A stretch of 64,000 bases of DNA from positions 1,619,501 to 1,683,500 of the forward strand of contig NZ_CP124576.1 in NCBI RefSeq assembly GCF_000281715.2, read 5' to 3'. The notes under the pieces are model-generated. The model saw only the letters and a program-made list of their open reading frames with translations. It did no database searches and was not told the DNA's origin. This DNA is from Sphingobium sp. AP49 (GTDB lineage Bacteria > Pseudomonadota > Alphaproteobacteria > Sphingomonadales > Sphingomonadaceae). Positions 54,632 through 63,174 of the stretch are shown one piece after another. Positions within the stretch are counted from its first letter, which is position 1; each line of letters starts with the position of its first letter. The position numbers and the translations under genes were made by a program.

Positions 54632-55096
54632 ATGGCATCGGTACTGCATTCCGATAAAGACGGTGAAAAGCCGCCAAAATCGACCGTAACACTCCCCCAC
54701 GACTATCGCCCGTCGCCTGACGAAGAATTCATGAATCCGCTGCAGCTGGAATATTTTCGCCAGCGACTGTGGGACTGGAAGAAGCAGATCCTGTCCGAAG
54801 CGGAGGGGACGCTGGCCGTGCTGCAGAATGAGCCGCTGCGCGAGCCCGACCTCAATGACCGCGCATCGAGCGAAACCGACTGGTCGATCGAATTGCGCAC
54901 CCGCGATCGTCAGCGCAAGCTGATCTCCAAGATCGATTCGGCGCTGCGCCGCATCGACGAGGGCGAATATGGCTATTGCGAAGTCACCGGCGAACCGATT
55001 TCGCTGGGTCGGCTGGAAGCGCGGCCGATCGCGACCATGACGGTCGAGGCGCAGGAGCGTCACGAGCGGCAGGAAAAGATCTCGCGCGACGATTAA
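54632..55096 (+). CDS. dksA: RNA polymerase-binding transcription factor DksA
   Basis: 154 residues. The coiled-coil hairpin spans about residues 38-105, with the functional tip DLNDRA (Asp73 and Asp76) in the E. coli DxxDxA register. GEYGYCEVTGEPISLGRLEARPIATM is the C-terminal zinc-finger region, but only Cys116 of four cysteines remains, as in many alphaproteobacterial DksA proteins. It adjusts transcription of ribosomal and amino-acid genes together with ppGpp. Long leader upstream. Confidence 0.92.
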   Translation: MASVLHSDKDGEKPPKSTVTLPHDYRPSPDEEFMNPLQLEYFRQRLWDWKKQILSEAEGTLAVLQNEPLREPDLNDRASSETDWSIELRTRDRQRKLISKIDSALRRIDEGEYGYCEVTGEPISLGRLEARPIATMTVEAQERHERQEKISRDD

Positions 55097-55157
55097 CCCT
55101 TTCTCCACATGGCCTGACTATCCTGCCGGCCGTAAAGGTCAATTCGCAGGGCTATTC

Positions 55158-55526
55158 ATGGACAATGAGCGGGAAATATCTGATCGGGGGCCGGCGCGGT
55201 CCGCACCGCGCGACAGCCTGTTCCTGTTGACCAGCCTCAGCACACCCGAAGGGGTGCCGCTGGGGCAGGCGCGCATTCGCAACCTGTCCGCAACCGGACT
55301 GATGGCGGATTGCGAACGGGCGGTGCCGGTCGGCGCGCGACTCTGTTTTGAGCTGCGCGGTGTCGGACCGGTTGAAGGGGCCGTGGCCTGGTCGCGGGAT
55401 GACAAGATTGGCGTTGCCTTTGACGCGCCGATCGATCCGCAATTGGCACGCAAGCCGGTCGCGGTCGGCGTTTCACGCCAGGCATTGCCCGACTATCTGC
55501 GTACCAGCCCGATCACGCGCCGCTAA
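55158..55526 (+). CDS. PilZ domain protein
   Basis: 122 residues. APRDSLFLL provides an arginine-containing N-terminal element, NLSATGLMA the D/N-x-S-x-x-G motif and GAVAWSRDDKIGVAF the following strand pair with the conserved W-x3-D/N pattern, together typical of PilZ proteins that bind cyclic di-GMP. The Arg motif is imperfect (R-x3-R), so binding should not be assumed. Followed by a strong terminator. Confidence 0.82.
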   Translation: MDNEREISDRGPARSAPRDSLFLLTSLSTPEGVPLGQARIRNLSATGLMADCERAVPVGARLCFELRGVGPVEGAVAWSRDDKIGVAFDAPIDPQLARKPVAVGVSRQALPDYLRTSPITRR

Positions 55527-55543
55527 AGTCCGCGGCATCATGC

Positions 55544-55577
55544 AAAAGCCCCGCTGCGTTCTCGCTGCGGGGCTTTG
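55544..55577 (+). terminator. Intrinsic terminator after the PilZ gene
   Basis: AAAGCCCCGC and GCGGGGCTTT form a 10-bp perfect stem around a 12-base loop, followed by TTTG. Confidence 0.88.
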
Positions 55578-55734
55578 TCATATCAGGGTCATGTTTTCAT
55601 TCTAATTCATTCTCGGACGAACCCGGCAGGGGGCTCGCGTCGATCATCCGGCCGGCCCTGACGCTGCCCCTTTGCCGGCGGAGGATCGTACTCACGGGGC
55701 CGTCCGGCGTTGGACGTCTCCCGGGACGGAGAGG

Positions 55735-55893
55735 TTAATGGCGGCCCGCCATTTCCTCCTTCACCCGCAATTTCTGCTTCTTGAGCGAGGCGACCAGAAT
55801 GTCGTCCGGCATGGGGCGACTCGTCTCGGCCTTGATTCGGGCCTCGAGTCCGGCATGCTTTGCTGAAAGAGCTGAAATGTGGGAATTTTCCAT
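55735..55893 (-). CDS. DUF465 (YdcH-like) small protein
   Basis: 52 residues from ATG 55893 with AAGGAGA upstream on the minus strand. HISALSAKHAGLEARIKAET, then LKKQKLRVKEEMAG is the DUF465 pattern: two helices, the second starting with the L-K-K-x-K-L-x-x-K-E/D motif. Function unknown. It is divergent from a second DUF465 gene, with about 160 bases between. Confidence 0.88.
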   Translation of the reverse strand: MENSHISALSAKHAGLEARIKAETSRPMPDDILVASLKKQKLRVKEEMAGRH

Positions 55894-56055
55894 GACATTC
55901 TCCTTACGAGGGCGATGGATGACAAAGTAGATCATGATTCTGTGGGCATGTCTTGCGGTGTTTCGCGCTTTGCGGCGGGGCGCTGGCAAATTTGCGATGG
56001 CCCGCATGGTTCCGTCGGGCTATCACGCATGCAGGTTACGGAAAGCGGGGGCCGG

Positions 56056-56253
56056 GTGAGCCGAGAAGACATCATGCGGCGGTTGGAACTGTTGCGCGTC
56101 GAGCATCGCGATCTCGACACGGCGATTGCCGCGCTGGTCGAAGGCGGGGCCGGCGATCAGATGCAGATCGCCCGGCTCAAGAAGCGCAAGCTGCGGCTGC
56201 GCGACGAAATCGCGGCGCTTGAAGACGCGCTCGTTCCCGACATCATCGCCTGA
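56056..56253 (+). CDS. DUF465 (YdcH-like) small protein, second copy
   Basis: 65 residues from GTG 56056 with GCGGGGG upstream; ATG 56029 would add nine residues. LELLRVEHRDLDTAIAALVE followed by LKKRKLRLRDEIAALED gives the same two-helix DUF465 pattern as the divergent neighbour, but with different sequence. The pair plausibly arose by old duplication. Function unknown. Confidence 0.85.
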   Translation: MSREDIMRRLELLRVEHRDLDTAIAALVEGGAGDQMQIARLKKRKLRLRDEIAALEDALVPDIIA

Positions 56254-56358
56254 TGCGTCGGATAGCCCGAAGATTTGGGTTAATAGGGCGTAAACCGGCC
56301 CTGAATGGGACAGGCCGGCTATCCTGCCGTTCAGCGGGCCTGACAAGCGGAGCGCTTT

Positions 56359-56853
56359 ATGTCAGCTAAAGTCATGCGCAACGCTGCCGCTCTGGATCCT
56401 GGCCTTCATCGACGTCTGGTCGATGGCCTCTACCTCGAAGCCATGATCATGGCAGATGAGGCGCGATCCTATTTTGATGCTGGCGAGGCGGGGCAATATG
56501 GCGCGAACGATCCTTTGCGGCGCGTCGCTTTCGCCTGCGAATCGCTCAAGGTCACGACACGGCTGATGCACATCATCGCCTGGCTGCTCAGCCAGCGGGC
56601 GTGGCAGCGGGGTGAAATCGGCGATGCCGATATCGCCGACGAAAAATACCGCCTCGGCCGGGCGACCGCGACCGATCCGGCGCTGGCGGTCGACTTTCCC
56701 TTTGCCGCGCGCTCGCTGATCGAGGCCAGCCAGGAGCTTTACGGCCGGGTTGCCCGCCTGCAGGACCGCATGGATGTGATGCAGCAAGGGGCGGCTATGC
56801 CCGAGCCTGGCCCTGCGCGGGCGTTGATCGATCGGCTCAATACGGCCTTCTGA
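56359..56853 (+). CDS. DUF1465 family protein
   Basis: 164 residues. LVDGLYLEAMIMADEARSYFD, the ACESLKVTTRLMHIIAWLLSQRA segment and the ending SLIEASQELYGRVARLQDRMD match DUF1465, an alphaproteobacterial family of all-helical proteins of unknown role. Proximity to DUF465 genes is common in the group. Start ATG 56359 has GGAGC upstream. Confidence 0.85.
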   Translation: MSAKVMRNAAALDPGLHRRLVDGLYLEAMIMADEARSYFDAGEAGQYGANDPLRRVAFACESLKVTTRLMHIIAWLLSQRAWQRGEIGDADIADEKYRLGRATATDPALAVDFPFAARSLIEASQELYGRVARLQDRMDVMQQGAAMPEPGPARALIDRLNTAF

Positions 56854-56925
56854 CTCCAGGTCCGCGCCCCGATGGCGTATCTGATGACTGGTGTTGCCGC
56901 CCATATTTGGTCTAGACCCCTCGCC

Positions 56926-58998
56926 ATGACCCAAGGCTTGCGGACCCGGCGCCGCTATTCAGGTGATCCGCACGCTGCACGGCTTTTCCTTGCGCCCTTG
57001 CTGTTGCTCGCGCCCTGGGCCGCATCGGCGCAACCGGTTCCGCCGGTGCCCGAAGGGGCCATGCCGGCGCAAGACGATGCCCTGGACGCCATGCCGGACA
57101 TCGGCGTCGACTGGCCCGACATGGGCCAGCCCGATAGCGTGGCGCCTCTGGCGGACGATCCGGCCGCGGTGGCGGCCGCCGCAGAGCCCGACAATCCGGT
57201 GGTCGATGTCGAGGTCGCGGCCGATCGCGATGCCGGCGCGAGCCAGGATGTGACGACCTTTGCCGATGCAGGGGAAGAGCGGCGCTACAGTGTCGCCCTG
57301 CGCGGCCTGGACAGCATTGCCAACGGCCAGTTTTCGTTGCGCTTCAACGAATTGTCGGTTCTGCGCCAGGGCGAGAACAAGGCCGCCAACCTGGCGCAGA
57401 TAAATCGCCGGGTGAAGGAGGATAGCGACCTGCTCGACCGCCTGTTGCGGGCCGAGGGCTATTATGCCGCCCGGGTCCGTGGCGGGGTTTCCGCGCCGCC
57501 GCCGGGCAGTGAAAAATTGGCGGTCAGTTTCGACATCACGCCGGGTGAACAATATCTGTTGTCGTCGGTCGACGTGACCGGGCTGGCCGAGACCGGCACG
57601 CGCGAACCGGTGTTGCGCGACGCCTTTCCCGTGAAGGTGGGCGATCCGGTCAATGCCGACCATATATTGGAAGGGCGCGACGCGCTGACCATCGCGCTCG
57701 GCGAAAACGGCTTTCCCTTTGCCAGGGTGGACGAGCCCGAAGTGCGGATCGACCATGAAACGCGCAAGGGGGATCTCGACATCATCGTGACGCCGGGCGG
57801 CTTCCGCAGCTTCGGCAAGATATTGCTTGATGATGAGACCGTCTTCAGCGCCCGCCATGTCCAGCGCATCGCGCGCTTCCAGCCGGGCGACACCTACATG
57901 GCGTCCGATGTCGAGGATCTGCGGCGGGCCATCGTCACCACCGGCCTGGTGTCATCGGTAACGCTGACGCCGCGTGACGCGGGCGATGGCACGCATGTCG
58001 ATCTGGACATCGATCTGCGGCCAGCGCCGATGCGCACGATCGCAGGCGAACTGGGCTATGGCACCGGCGAAGGCTATCGCGCCGAAATCAGCTGGCAGCA
58101 TCGCAATCTCTTTCCGCCCGAAGGGTCGTTGACCCTGCGCGGCGTGCTCGGCACCCAGGAACAGACCGCATCGGCGACCTATCGTCGCAACAATTTCCGC
58201 GAGCGCGACCATGTGCTGACCGGCCTGGTATCCTACAGCAATATCAAGCGCGACGCCTATGATGCCCGCACCATAACCCTGGCCGGCGGACTGGAGCGGC
58301 AGACCAACATCCTGTTCCAGAAACATTGGGTGTGGCGCGTCGGCGGCGAATTGATCGCGTCCGACGAGGCTGACGCATTCAGCAATGGCGATCGACGGAC
58401 CTTCTTCATCGCCGCCGTCCCGCTTAGCCTGACCTATGATGGCAGTGACGATCTGCTCAATCCCAGCAAGGGCTTCCGTCTGGGTGGACGGCTCAGTCCC
58501 GAACTCTCGTTCCAGGGCAGTACCTTTGGCTATGCCAAGGCGCAGGTCGATGCCAGCGCCTATCAGCCGTTCGGCGATCGCGTCGTGCTGGCCGAACGCA
58601 CCCGGCTGGGCACCATCATTGGGTCCAGTGTTGACCAGATCGCGCCATCGCGGCGTTTCTATGCCGGCGGGGGCGCCTCTGTGCGCGGCTATGGCTATCA
58701 GGCGATCGGACCGCGCTACGGCCCGGACGATGATCCGGTCGGCGGCAAGAGCCTGATCGAGTTTTCGCTGGAGGCGCGCGTGCGCTTCGGCAATTTCGGT
58801 GTCGTGCCCTTTGTCGATGCAGGCAATATCTCGACCGGTTTCCTGCCAAGCTTCAGCGACCTGCGTATCGGCGCGGGTATGGGTGTGCGCTATTATAGCA
58901 GTTTCGGTCCGATCCGCGTCGATGTCGGTACGCCGATCAATCCGCAGTCGGGCGATCCCAAGATCGCGGTCTATGTATCGCTGGGACAGGCCTTCTGA
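56926..58998 (+). CDS. tamA: Translocation and assembly module outer-membrane protein TamA (Omp85 family)
   Basis: 690 residues from ATG 56926. Signal peptide near residues 18-36 (LFLAPLLLLAPWAASAQ) after a longer basic start. POTRA domains lie at about 110-350 (SVDVTGLAETGTREPV is one), then the Omp85 barrel with GGGASVRGYGYQAIGPRY, containing the VRGY/F loop motif, and the final strand YVSLGQAF with terminal Phe. It inserts or helps assemble outer-membrane proteins together with TamB, encoded next with TGATG overlap. Confidence 0.9.
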   Translation: MTQGLRTRRRYSGDPHAARLFLAPLLLLAPWAASAQPVPPVPEGAMPAQDDALDAMPDIGVDWPDMGQPDSVAPLADDPAAVAAAAEPDNPVVDVEVAADRDAGASQDVTTFADAGEERRYSVALRGLDSIANGQFSLRFNELSVLRQGENKAANLAQINRRVKEDSDLLDRLLRAEGYYAARVRGGVSAPPPGSEKLAVSFDITPGEQYLLSSVDVTGLAETGTREPVLRDAFPVKVGDPVNADHILEGRDALTIALGENGFPFARVDEPEVRIDHETRKGDLDIIVTPGGFRSFGKILLDDETVFSARHVQRIARFQPGDTYMASDVEDLRRAIVTTGLVSSVTLTPRDAGDGTHVDLDIDLRPAPMRTIAGELGYGTGEGYRAEISWQHRNLFPPEGSLTLRGVLGTQEQTASATYRRNNFRERDHVLTGLVSYSNIKRDAYDARTITLAGGLERQTNILFQKHWVWRVGGELIASDEADAFSNGDRRTFFIAAVPLSLTYDGSDDLLNPSKGFRLGGRLSPELSFQGSTFGYAKAQVDASAYQPFGDRVVLAERTRLGTIIGSSVDQIAPSRRFYAGGGASVRGYGYQAIGPRYGPDDDPVGGKSLIEFSLEARVRFGNFGVVPFVDAGNISTGFLPSFSDLRIGAGMGVRYYSSFGPIRVDVGTPINPQSGDPKIAVYVSLGQAF

Positions 58999-61900
58999 TG
59001 GTGGAGGCAGCAGCAGAGGCGCCGGCGCGGCGGCGGGTCTGGGATGGGCGCTGGCAGCGCTGGGTGGTCGCCCTGCTGGCTGCGGCGCTGCTGATCGTCG
59101 TCGGCGCGCTGGCCTGGCTCGACACCGCCGCCGGCCATCGCTTTCTGGTATCCCGTATCGCTGCGGTACAGCCGCCGTCGGGCCTGCGCATCAACGTCGA
59201 TCGCATCGACGGCAGCATCTATCGCAAGGCGGTGTTGCGCGGCCTCACCCTGTCCGATCCCAGGGGACGCTTCTTTGAGGCGCCGCGTGTGGAGCTGGAC
59301 TGGTGGCCGTTCGCCTGGCTGTCGAACCGGCTCGATATTGATCGGCTGGTGATCCCGCAGGCGACCCTGCACAAGCTGCCCAAGCTCAATCCGGCGCAGC
59401 GGCAGGGGCCGATCCTGCCCGGTTTCGACATCCGCCTGATGCAGTTCTCGGTCGATCGCCTGACGATCGCGCCGGCAGTGACCGGGCGGGTGCAGCAGGC
59501 GACGCTGTCGGGGGATGCCGATATCCGTGGCGGTCGTGCGATCATCGATCTGTCCGCCCGGGTGATCGGCGGGGAAGATGCGCTCAATCTGACGCTGGAC
59601 AGCCGTCCGGACCAGGACAGGTTCGACCTGGCGGTGACGGTCAACGCGCCGACCGGCGGCGTGCTGGCGGCGATGACCGGCCTGCGGCAGGACGGCAATC
59701 TGCGGATCAGCGGCAAGGGCAGCTGGACGCGCTGGGACGGACGGCTGGCCGCGACCCTGGCGGGGACGCCGGTCGCTGACCTGAAACTGGGCGCGCGCAG
59801 CGGCGCCTATTCGGCGCGCGGCTCGATCGAGGCGGGGGCGATCCCCGGCAAGGGGCTGTTGCCGCGCCTTGCCGCGCCCCGGCTGGCGATCGAAGCCGAA
59901 GGCACGATGGTCGATCGGGTGATCGACGGGCGGCTGGCCCTGCGATCGGCCGCCATAGATCTTGCCGGTGACGGGGCGATCGACCTGCGCAACAATGCGT
60001 TCGACAATCTGCGGATCGATCTGAAGCTGGCCCGCCCGGAGGCCCTGCTCAAGAATATGCGCGGCCGCGACGTCATGGCCAAGATCCGCCTGGATGGGGC
60101 CTTCGCGACCTTTGGCTATGAATATCTGGTGACTGCACGGCAGATCGCCTTTGACAAGGCGCTGATCCAGGACGTGCGGATCGACGGCAAGGGGCGCAAG
60201 GCCCGCAACGGCCCGGCGCTGATCCCGATCCGCCTGCGCGCGCGCAGCCTGGATGGCCAGGGGGATCTGGTCGCCGGCATCGTCCGCAATTTCGCGCTCG
60301 ATGGCGTGCTGCAGGTCAAGGGGCAACAGATCATCAGCAATCCGATGCCATTCCGGTCGGACAAGCTGCGCGGCAAGCTGCTGATGATGGTTGATCTGGC
60401 CACCGGCCGCTATGATTTCGGCCTGGATGGCCAGATCAGCGGCCTGTTCATTCGCGGGTTGGGCGTGGTCGACCTGACCTCGAAGCTGCGCGCGATCCCC
60501 GCCGCCAACGGCGCCTTCGGCCTGTCGGGCAATGCGCTGGCGCAGGTGCGGCGGCTCGATAATGCGTTTCTGCGCGGCCTGGGGGGCGGGCTGCCGACGG
60601 TGCGCAGCGCGCTGGCGCTGCAGCCCAATGGGGAAATCGCCTTCACCAACATGCAGCTTCAGGCGCCGCTGATCAGCCTGTCGGCCCGGGGTATTCGTCA
60701 TCGCGATGGCACCGTCCATCTGGAAGGGAGTGGCACGCACAAGCAATATGGTCCGGTCGATCTGGTGCTGGATGGCAAGATCGATCGGCCGATCGTCCAT
60801 GTCCAGTTGGCCCGGCCGATGGATGCACTGGGCCTGCGCGACGTGCGTGGCGAATTTCTGCCGGGCGCCGACGGCAATTACAGCTTCACCGCCAATGGCG
60901 GATCGACGCTGGGGCCATTCACAGGCGAAGGCAGCATATTGCTGCCGCCCGGCGGCCAGGCCGTGATCCATGTCGCGCGGGTAGCCGTGTCCGGCGTGAC
61001 CGCCAGCGGCGACATTCGCCCCGTGACCGGTGGTCTGGACGGGCAATTGGCGGTCAGCGGCCCGGTGACCGGCACGATCGGGTTCAAGCCGGTCGGCGAT
61101 ATCCAGCAGCTGCATCTCGATCTCGATGCGGCCGATGCCAGCTTCGATGGCCCCAGCACGATCGTCGTGCGGCGCGGCACGCTGGATGCGACTATCCTGC
61201 TCGATCCGGCGGGAACGTCGGTCAATGCGACTGCCCAGGCGCGTGGCTTGCGTGTCGGGGGCATGCTGCTCGGCCGGCTGGATGCGACGGTCGCGCTGGT
61301 CGATGGCCGGGGCAAGGTCAGCGGCAGCCTGTCGGGCCAGCGCGGTCGCCTGTTCGACCTCAAGGGGGAAGCGCAGGTCGACCATGACCGCATCCGCCTG
61401 GCGGCCAGCGGTACGATCGACAAGCGACCCATCCGCCTGACCCGGACCGCGCTGCTCAGCCGGACGGACGATGGCTGGCGCCTGTCGCCCGCGACGCTCA
61501 GCTATGCCGGCGGTACGCTGCAGCTGGCCGGGGAGCTGGGCGGCGAGACCACACGGATCGAGGCCCGAGCGGAAAAGATGCCGCTGGCGCTGCTGGACAT
61601 TGCCTATGACAATCTGGGGCTGGGTGGTGCCGCGACCGGATCGCTCAGCTACAGCCGGCCACGCGGGGGACTGCCCAGCGGCAAGGCGGAATTGCGCATC
61701 CGCGGCCTGTCGCGGTCGGGCTTGTCGCTCAGTTCGCGCCCGGTGGATGTGGGCGTCAATGCGATATTGACCCCGGACCGTCTTGCGACACGCATGGTCT
61801 TCGTGGCGGACGGGCAGACGATCGGGCGGGGGCAGGCCCTGTTGACGCCACTGGTCGCCACCGGCGGACTGGTCGACCGCTTGAACGGCGCGCCACTGAT

Positions 61901-63173
61901 CGCGCAGTTGCGCTTCAACGGGACGGCCGACACGCTGTGGCGCCTGACGGGGGTCGAGATTGTCGATATTGCCGGACCAGTCAGTGTGACCGCCGATGCG
62001 CGGGGTACGCTGGGGGATCCGCTCATCACCGGATCGCTGGCGACCGACAATGCGGCGATCAACAGTCCGGTGACGGGCATGCGCCTGCGCAACGTCAAGG
62101 CGCGTGCGCGTTTCTCCGGCGCCCAGCTCGTCTTCTCCAGTTTTACCGGCACGGCACAAAATGGCGGCGGGGTCAGCGGCACCGGGCGTTTCAGCTTCAA
62201 TGGCATCGGCGGTGTCGGCATGGACCTTGCCTTCCAGGCGGATAATGCCGCGCTGCTGGAGCGCGATGACATCGCCGCTACGGTGACCGGCCCCTTGACC
62301 ATTCGCTCCGACGGCAGTGGCGGCACGATCGGTGGCGATCTGGTGCTCAACAAGAGCCGCTTTACCATGGGCCGCGCCGCCGCCGTCGCACAAATCCCCG
62401 AACTCAAGGTGATCGAGATCAACCGGCGTGGCGAGGAAATCGAACGGCCACGCTCCAGTGTGCCATGGACCCTTGCGATCAAGGCGCGGGCGCGCAATCG
62501 CCTGACCGTGACCGGCCTGGGCCTCGACAGTGAATGGCGCGCGGACCTCGACATCGGCGGGACCGTCACCAATCCGACGATCGCCGGCCGCGCCGAACTG
62601 GTCCGCGGTAATTATGAATTTGCCGGCCGCCGGTTTGAACTGCGCGAGGGCAAGATCCAGTTCGATGGCAAGACCCCGGTCAATCCGACGCTCGACATCG
62701 ATGCCGAAGCCGATGTCAGCGACCTGACTGCCACCATCCATGTCGGCGGTACCGGGCTGAAACCCGACATCAGCTTTAATTCGGTACCCGCCCTGCCGCA
62801 GGACGAACTGCTCTCGCGCATCCTGTTCGGGACCTCGATCACCAGCCTGTCCGCGCCCGAGGCGCTGCAACTCGCCTCGGCCGTCGGGTCGCTGCAGGGC
62901 GAGGGCGGGCTCGATCCGATCAATGCCGTGCGCAAGGCCGCCGGGCTGGACCGGCTGCGCATCATCGCCGCCGATCCGACCCAGGGGCAGGGCACCTCGA
63001 TCGCGGCGGGCAAATATCTGACCCGCAAGACCTATGTCGAACTGATCACCGACGGACAGGGCTATAGCGCGACCCGGATGGAATATCAGGTGACACGCTG
63101 GCTTTCGCTGCTAGGCGCGATCTCCACCCTCGGGCGCGAAAGCGCAAACGTGCGAATTTCCAAGGATTATTGA
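58998..63173 (+). CDS. tamB: Translocation and assembly module inner-membrane protein TamB (DUF490)
   Basis: 1391 residues. Cytoplasmic start, one membrane anchor (VALLAAALLIVVGALAWL, about residues 24-42), then long beta-helical AsmA-like repeats across the periplasm. The C-terminal DUF490/TamB domain has FDGKTPVNPTLDIDAEADVSDLTATIHVGGT and LPQDELLSRILFG followed by ALQLASAVGSL. The end VRISKDY is typical. It bridges inner membrane to TamA and is also implicated in phospholipid transport. Start ATG 58998 overlaps the tamA stop, so both are one operon. Confidence 0.92.
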   Translation: MVEAAAEAPARRRVWDGRWQRWVVALLAAALLIVVGALAWLDTAAGHRFLVSRIAAVQPPSGLRINVDRIDGSIYRKAVLRGLTLSDPRGRFFEAPRVELDWWPFAWLSNRLDIDRLVIPQATLHKLPKLNPAQRQGPILPGFDIRLMQFSVDRLTIAPAVTGRVQQATLSGDADIRGGRAIIDLSARVIGGEDALNLTLDSRPDQDRFDLAVTVNAPTGGVLAAMTGLRQDGNLRISGKGSWTRWDGRLAATLAGTPVADLKLGARSGAYSARGSIEAGAIPGKGLLPRLAAPRLAIEAEGTMVDRVIDGRLALRSAAIDLAGDGAIDLRNNAFDNLRIDLKLARPEALLKNMRGRDVMAKIRLDGAFATFGYEYLVTARQIAFDKALIQDVRIDGKGRKARNGPALIPIRLRARSLDGQGDLVAGIVRNFALDGVLQVKGQQIISNPMPFRSDKLRGKLLMMVDLATGRYDFGLDGQISGLFIRGLGVVDLTSKLRAIPAANGAFGLSGNALAQVRRLDNAFLRGLGGGLPTVRSALALQPNGEIAFTNMQLQAPLISLSARGIRHRDGTVHLEGSGTHKQYGPVDLVLDGKIDRPIVHVQLARPMDALGLRDVRGEFLPGADGNYSFTANGGSTLGPFTGEGSILLPPGGQAVIHVARVAVSGVTASGDIRPVTGGLDGQLAVSGPVTGTIGFKPVGDIQQLHLDLDAADASFDGPSTIVVRRGTLDATILLDPAGTSVNATAQARGLRVGGMLLGRLDATVALVDGRGKVSGSLSGQRGRLFDLKGEAQVDHDRIRLAASGTIDKRPIRLTRTALLSRTDDGWRLSPATLSYAGGTLQLAGELGGETTRIEARAEKMPLALLDIAYDNLGLGGAATGSLSYSRPRGGLPSGKAELRIRGLSRSGLSLSSRPVDVGVNAILTPDRLATRMVFVADGQTIGRGQALLTPLVATGGLVDRLNGAPLIAQLRFNGTADTLWRLTGVEIVDIAGPVSVTADARGTLGDPLITGSLATDNAAINSPVTGMRLRNVKARARFSGAQLVFSSFTGTAQNGGGVSGTGRFSFNGIGGVGMDLAFQADNAALLERDDIAATVTGPLTIRSDGSGGTIGGDLVLNKSRFTMGRAAAVAQIPELKVIEINRRGEEIERPRSSVPWTLAIKARARNRLTVTGLGLDSEWRADLDIGGTVTNPTIAGRAELVRGNYEFAGRRFELREGKIQFDGKTPVNPTLDIDAEADVSDLTATIHVGGTGLKPDISFNSVPALPQDELLSRILFGTSITSLSAPEALQLASAVGSLQGEGGLDPINAVRKAAGLDRLRIIAADPTQGQGTSIAAGKYLTRKTYVELITDGQGYSATRMEYQVTRWLSLLGAISTLGRESANVRISKDY

Positions 63174-63174
63174 C

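Noticed and set aside
58971..62870. 1299-codon minus-strand open frame opposite tamB
   Set aside because: Composition is the reverse shadow of TamB repeats; no start signal or family pattern.
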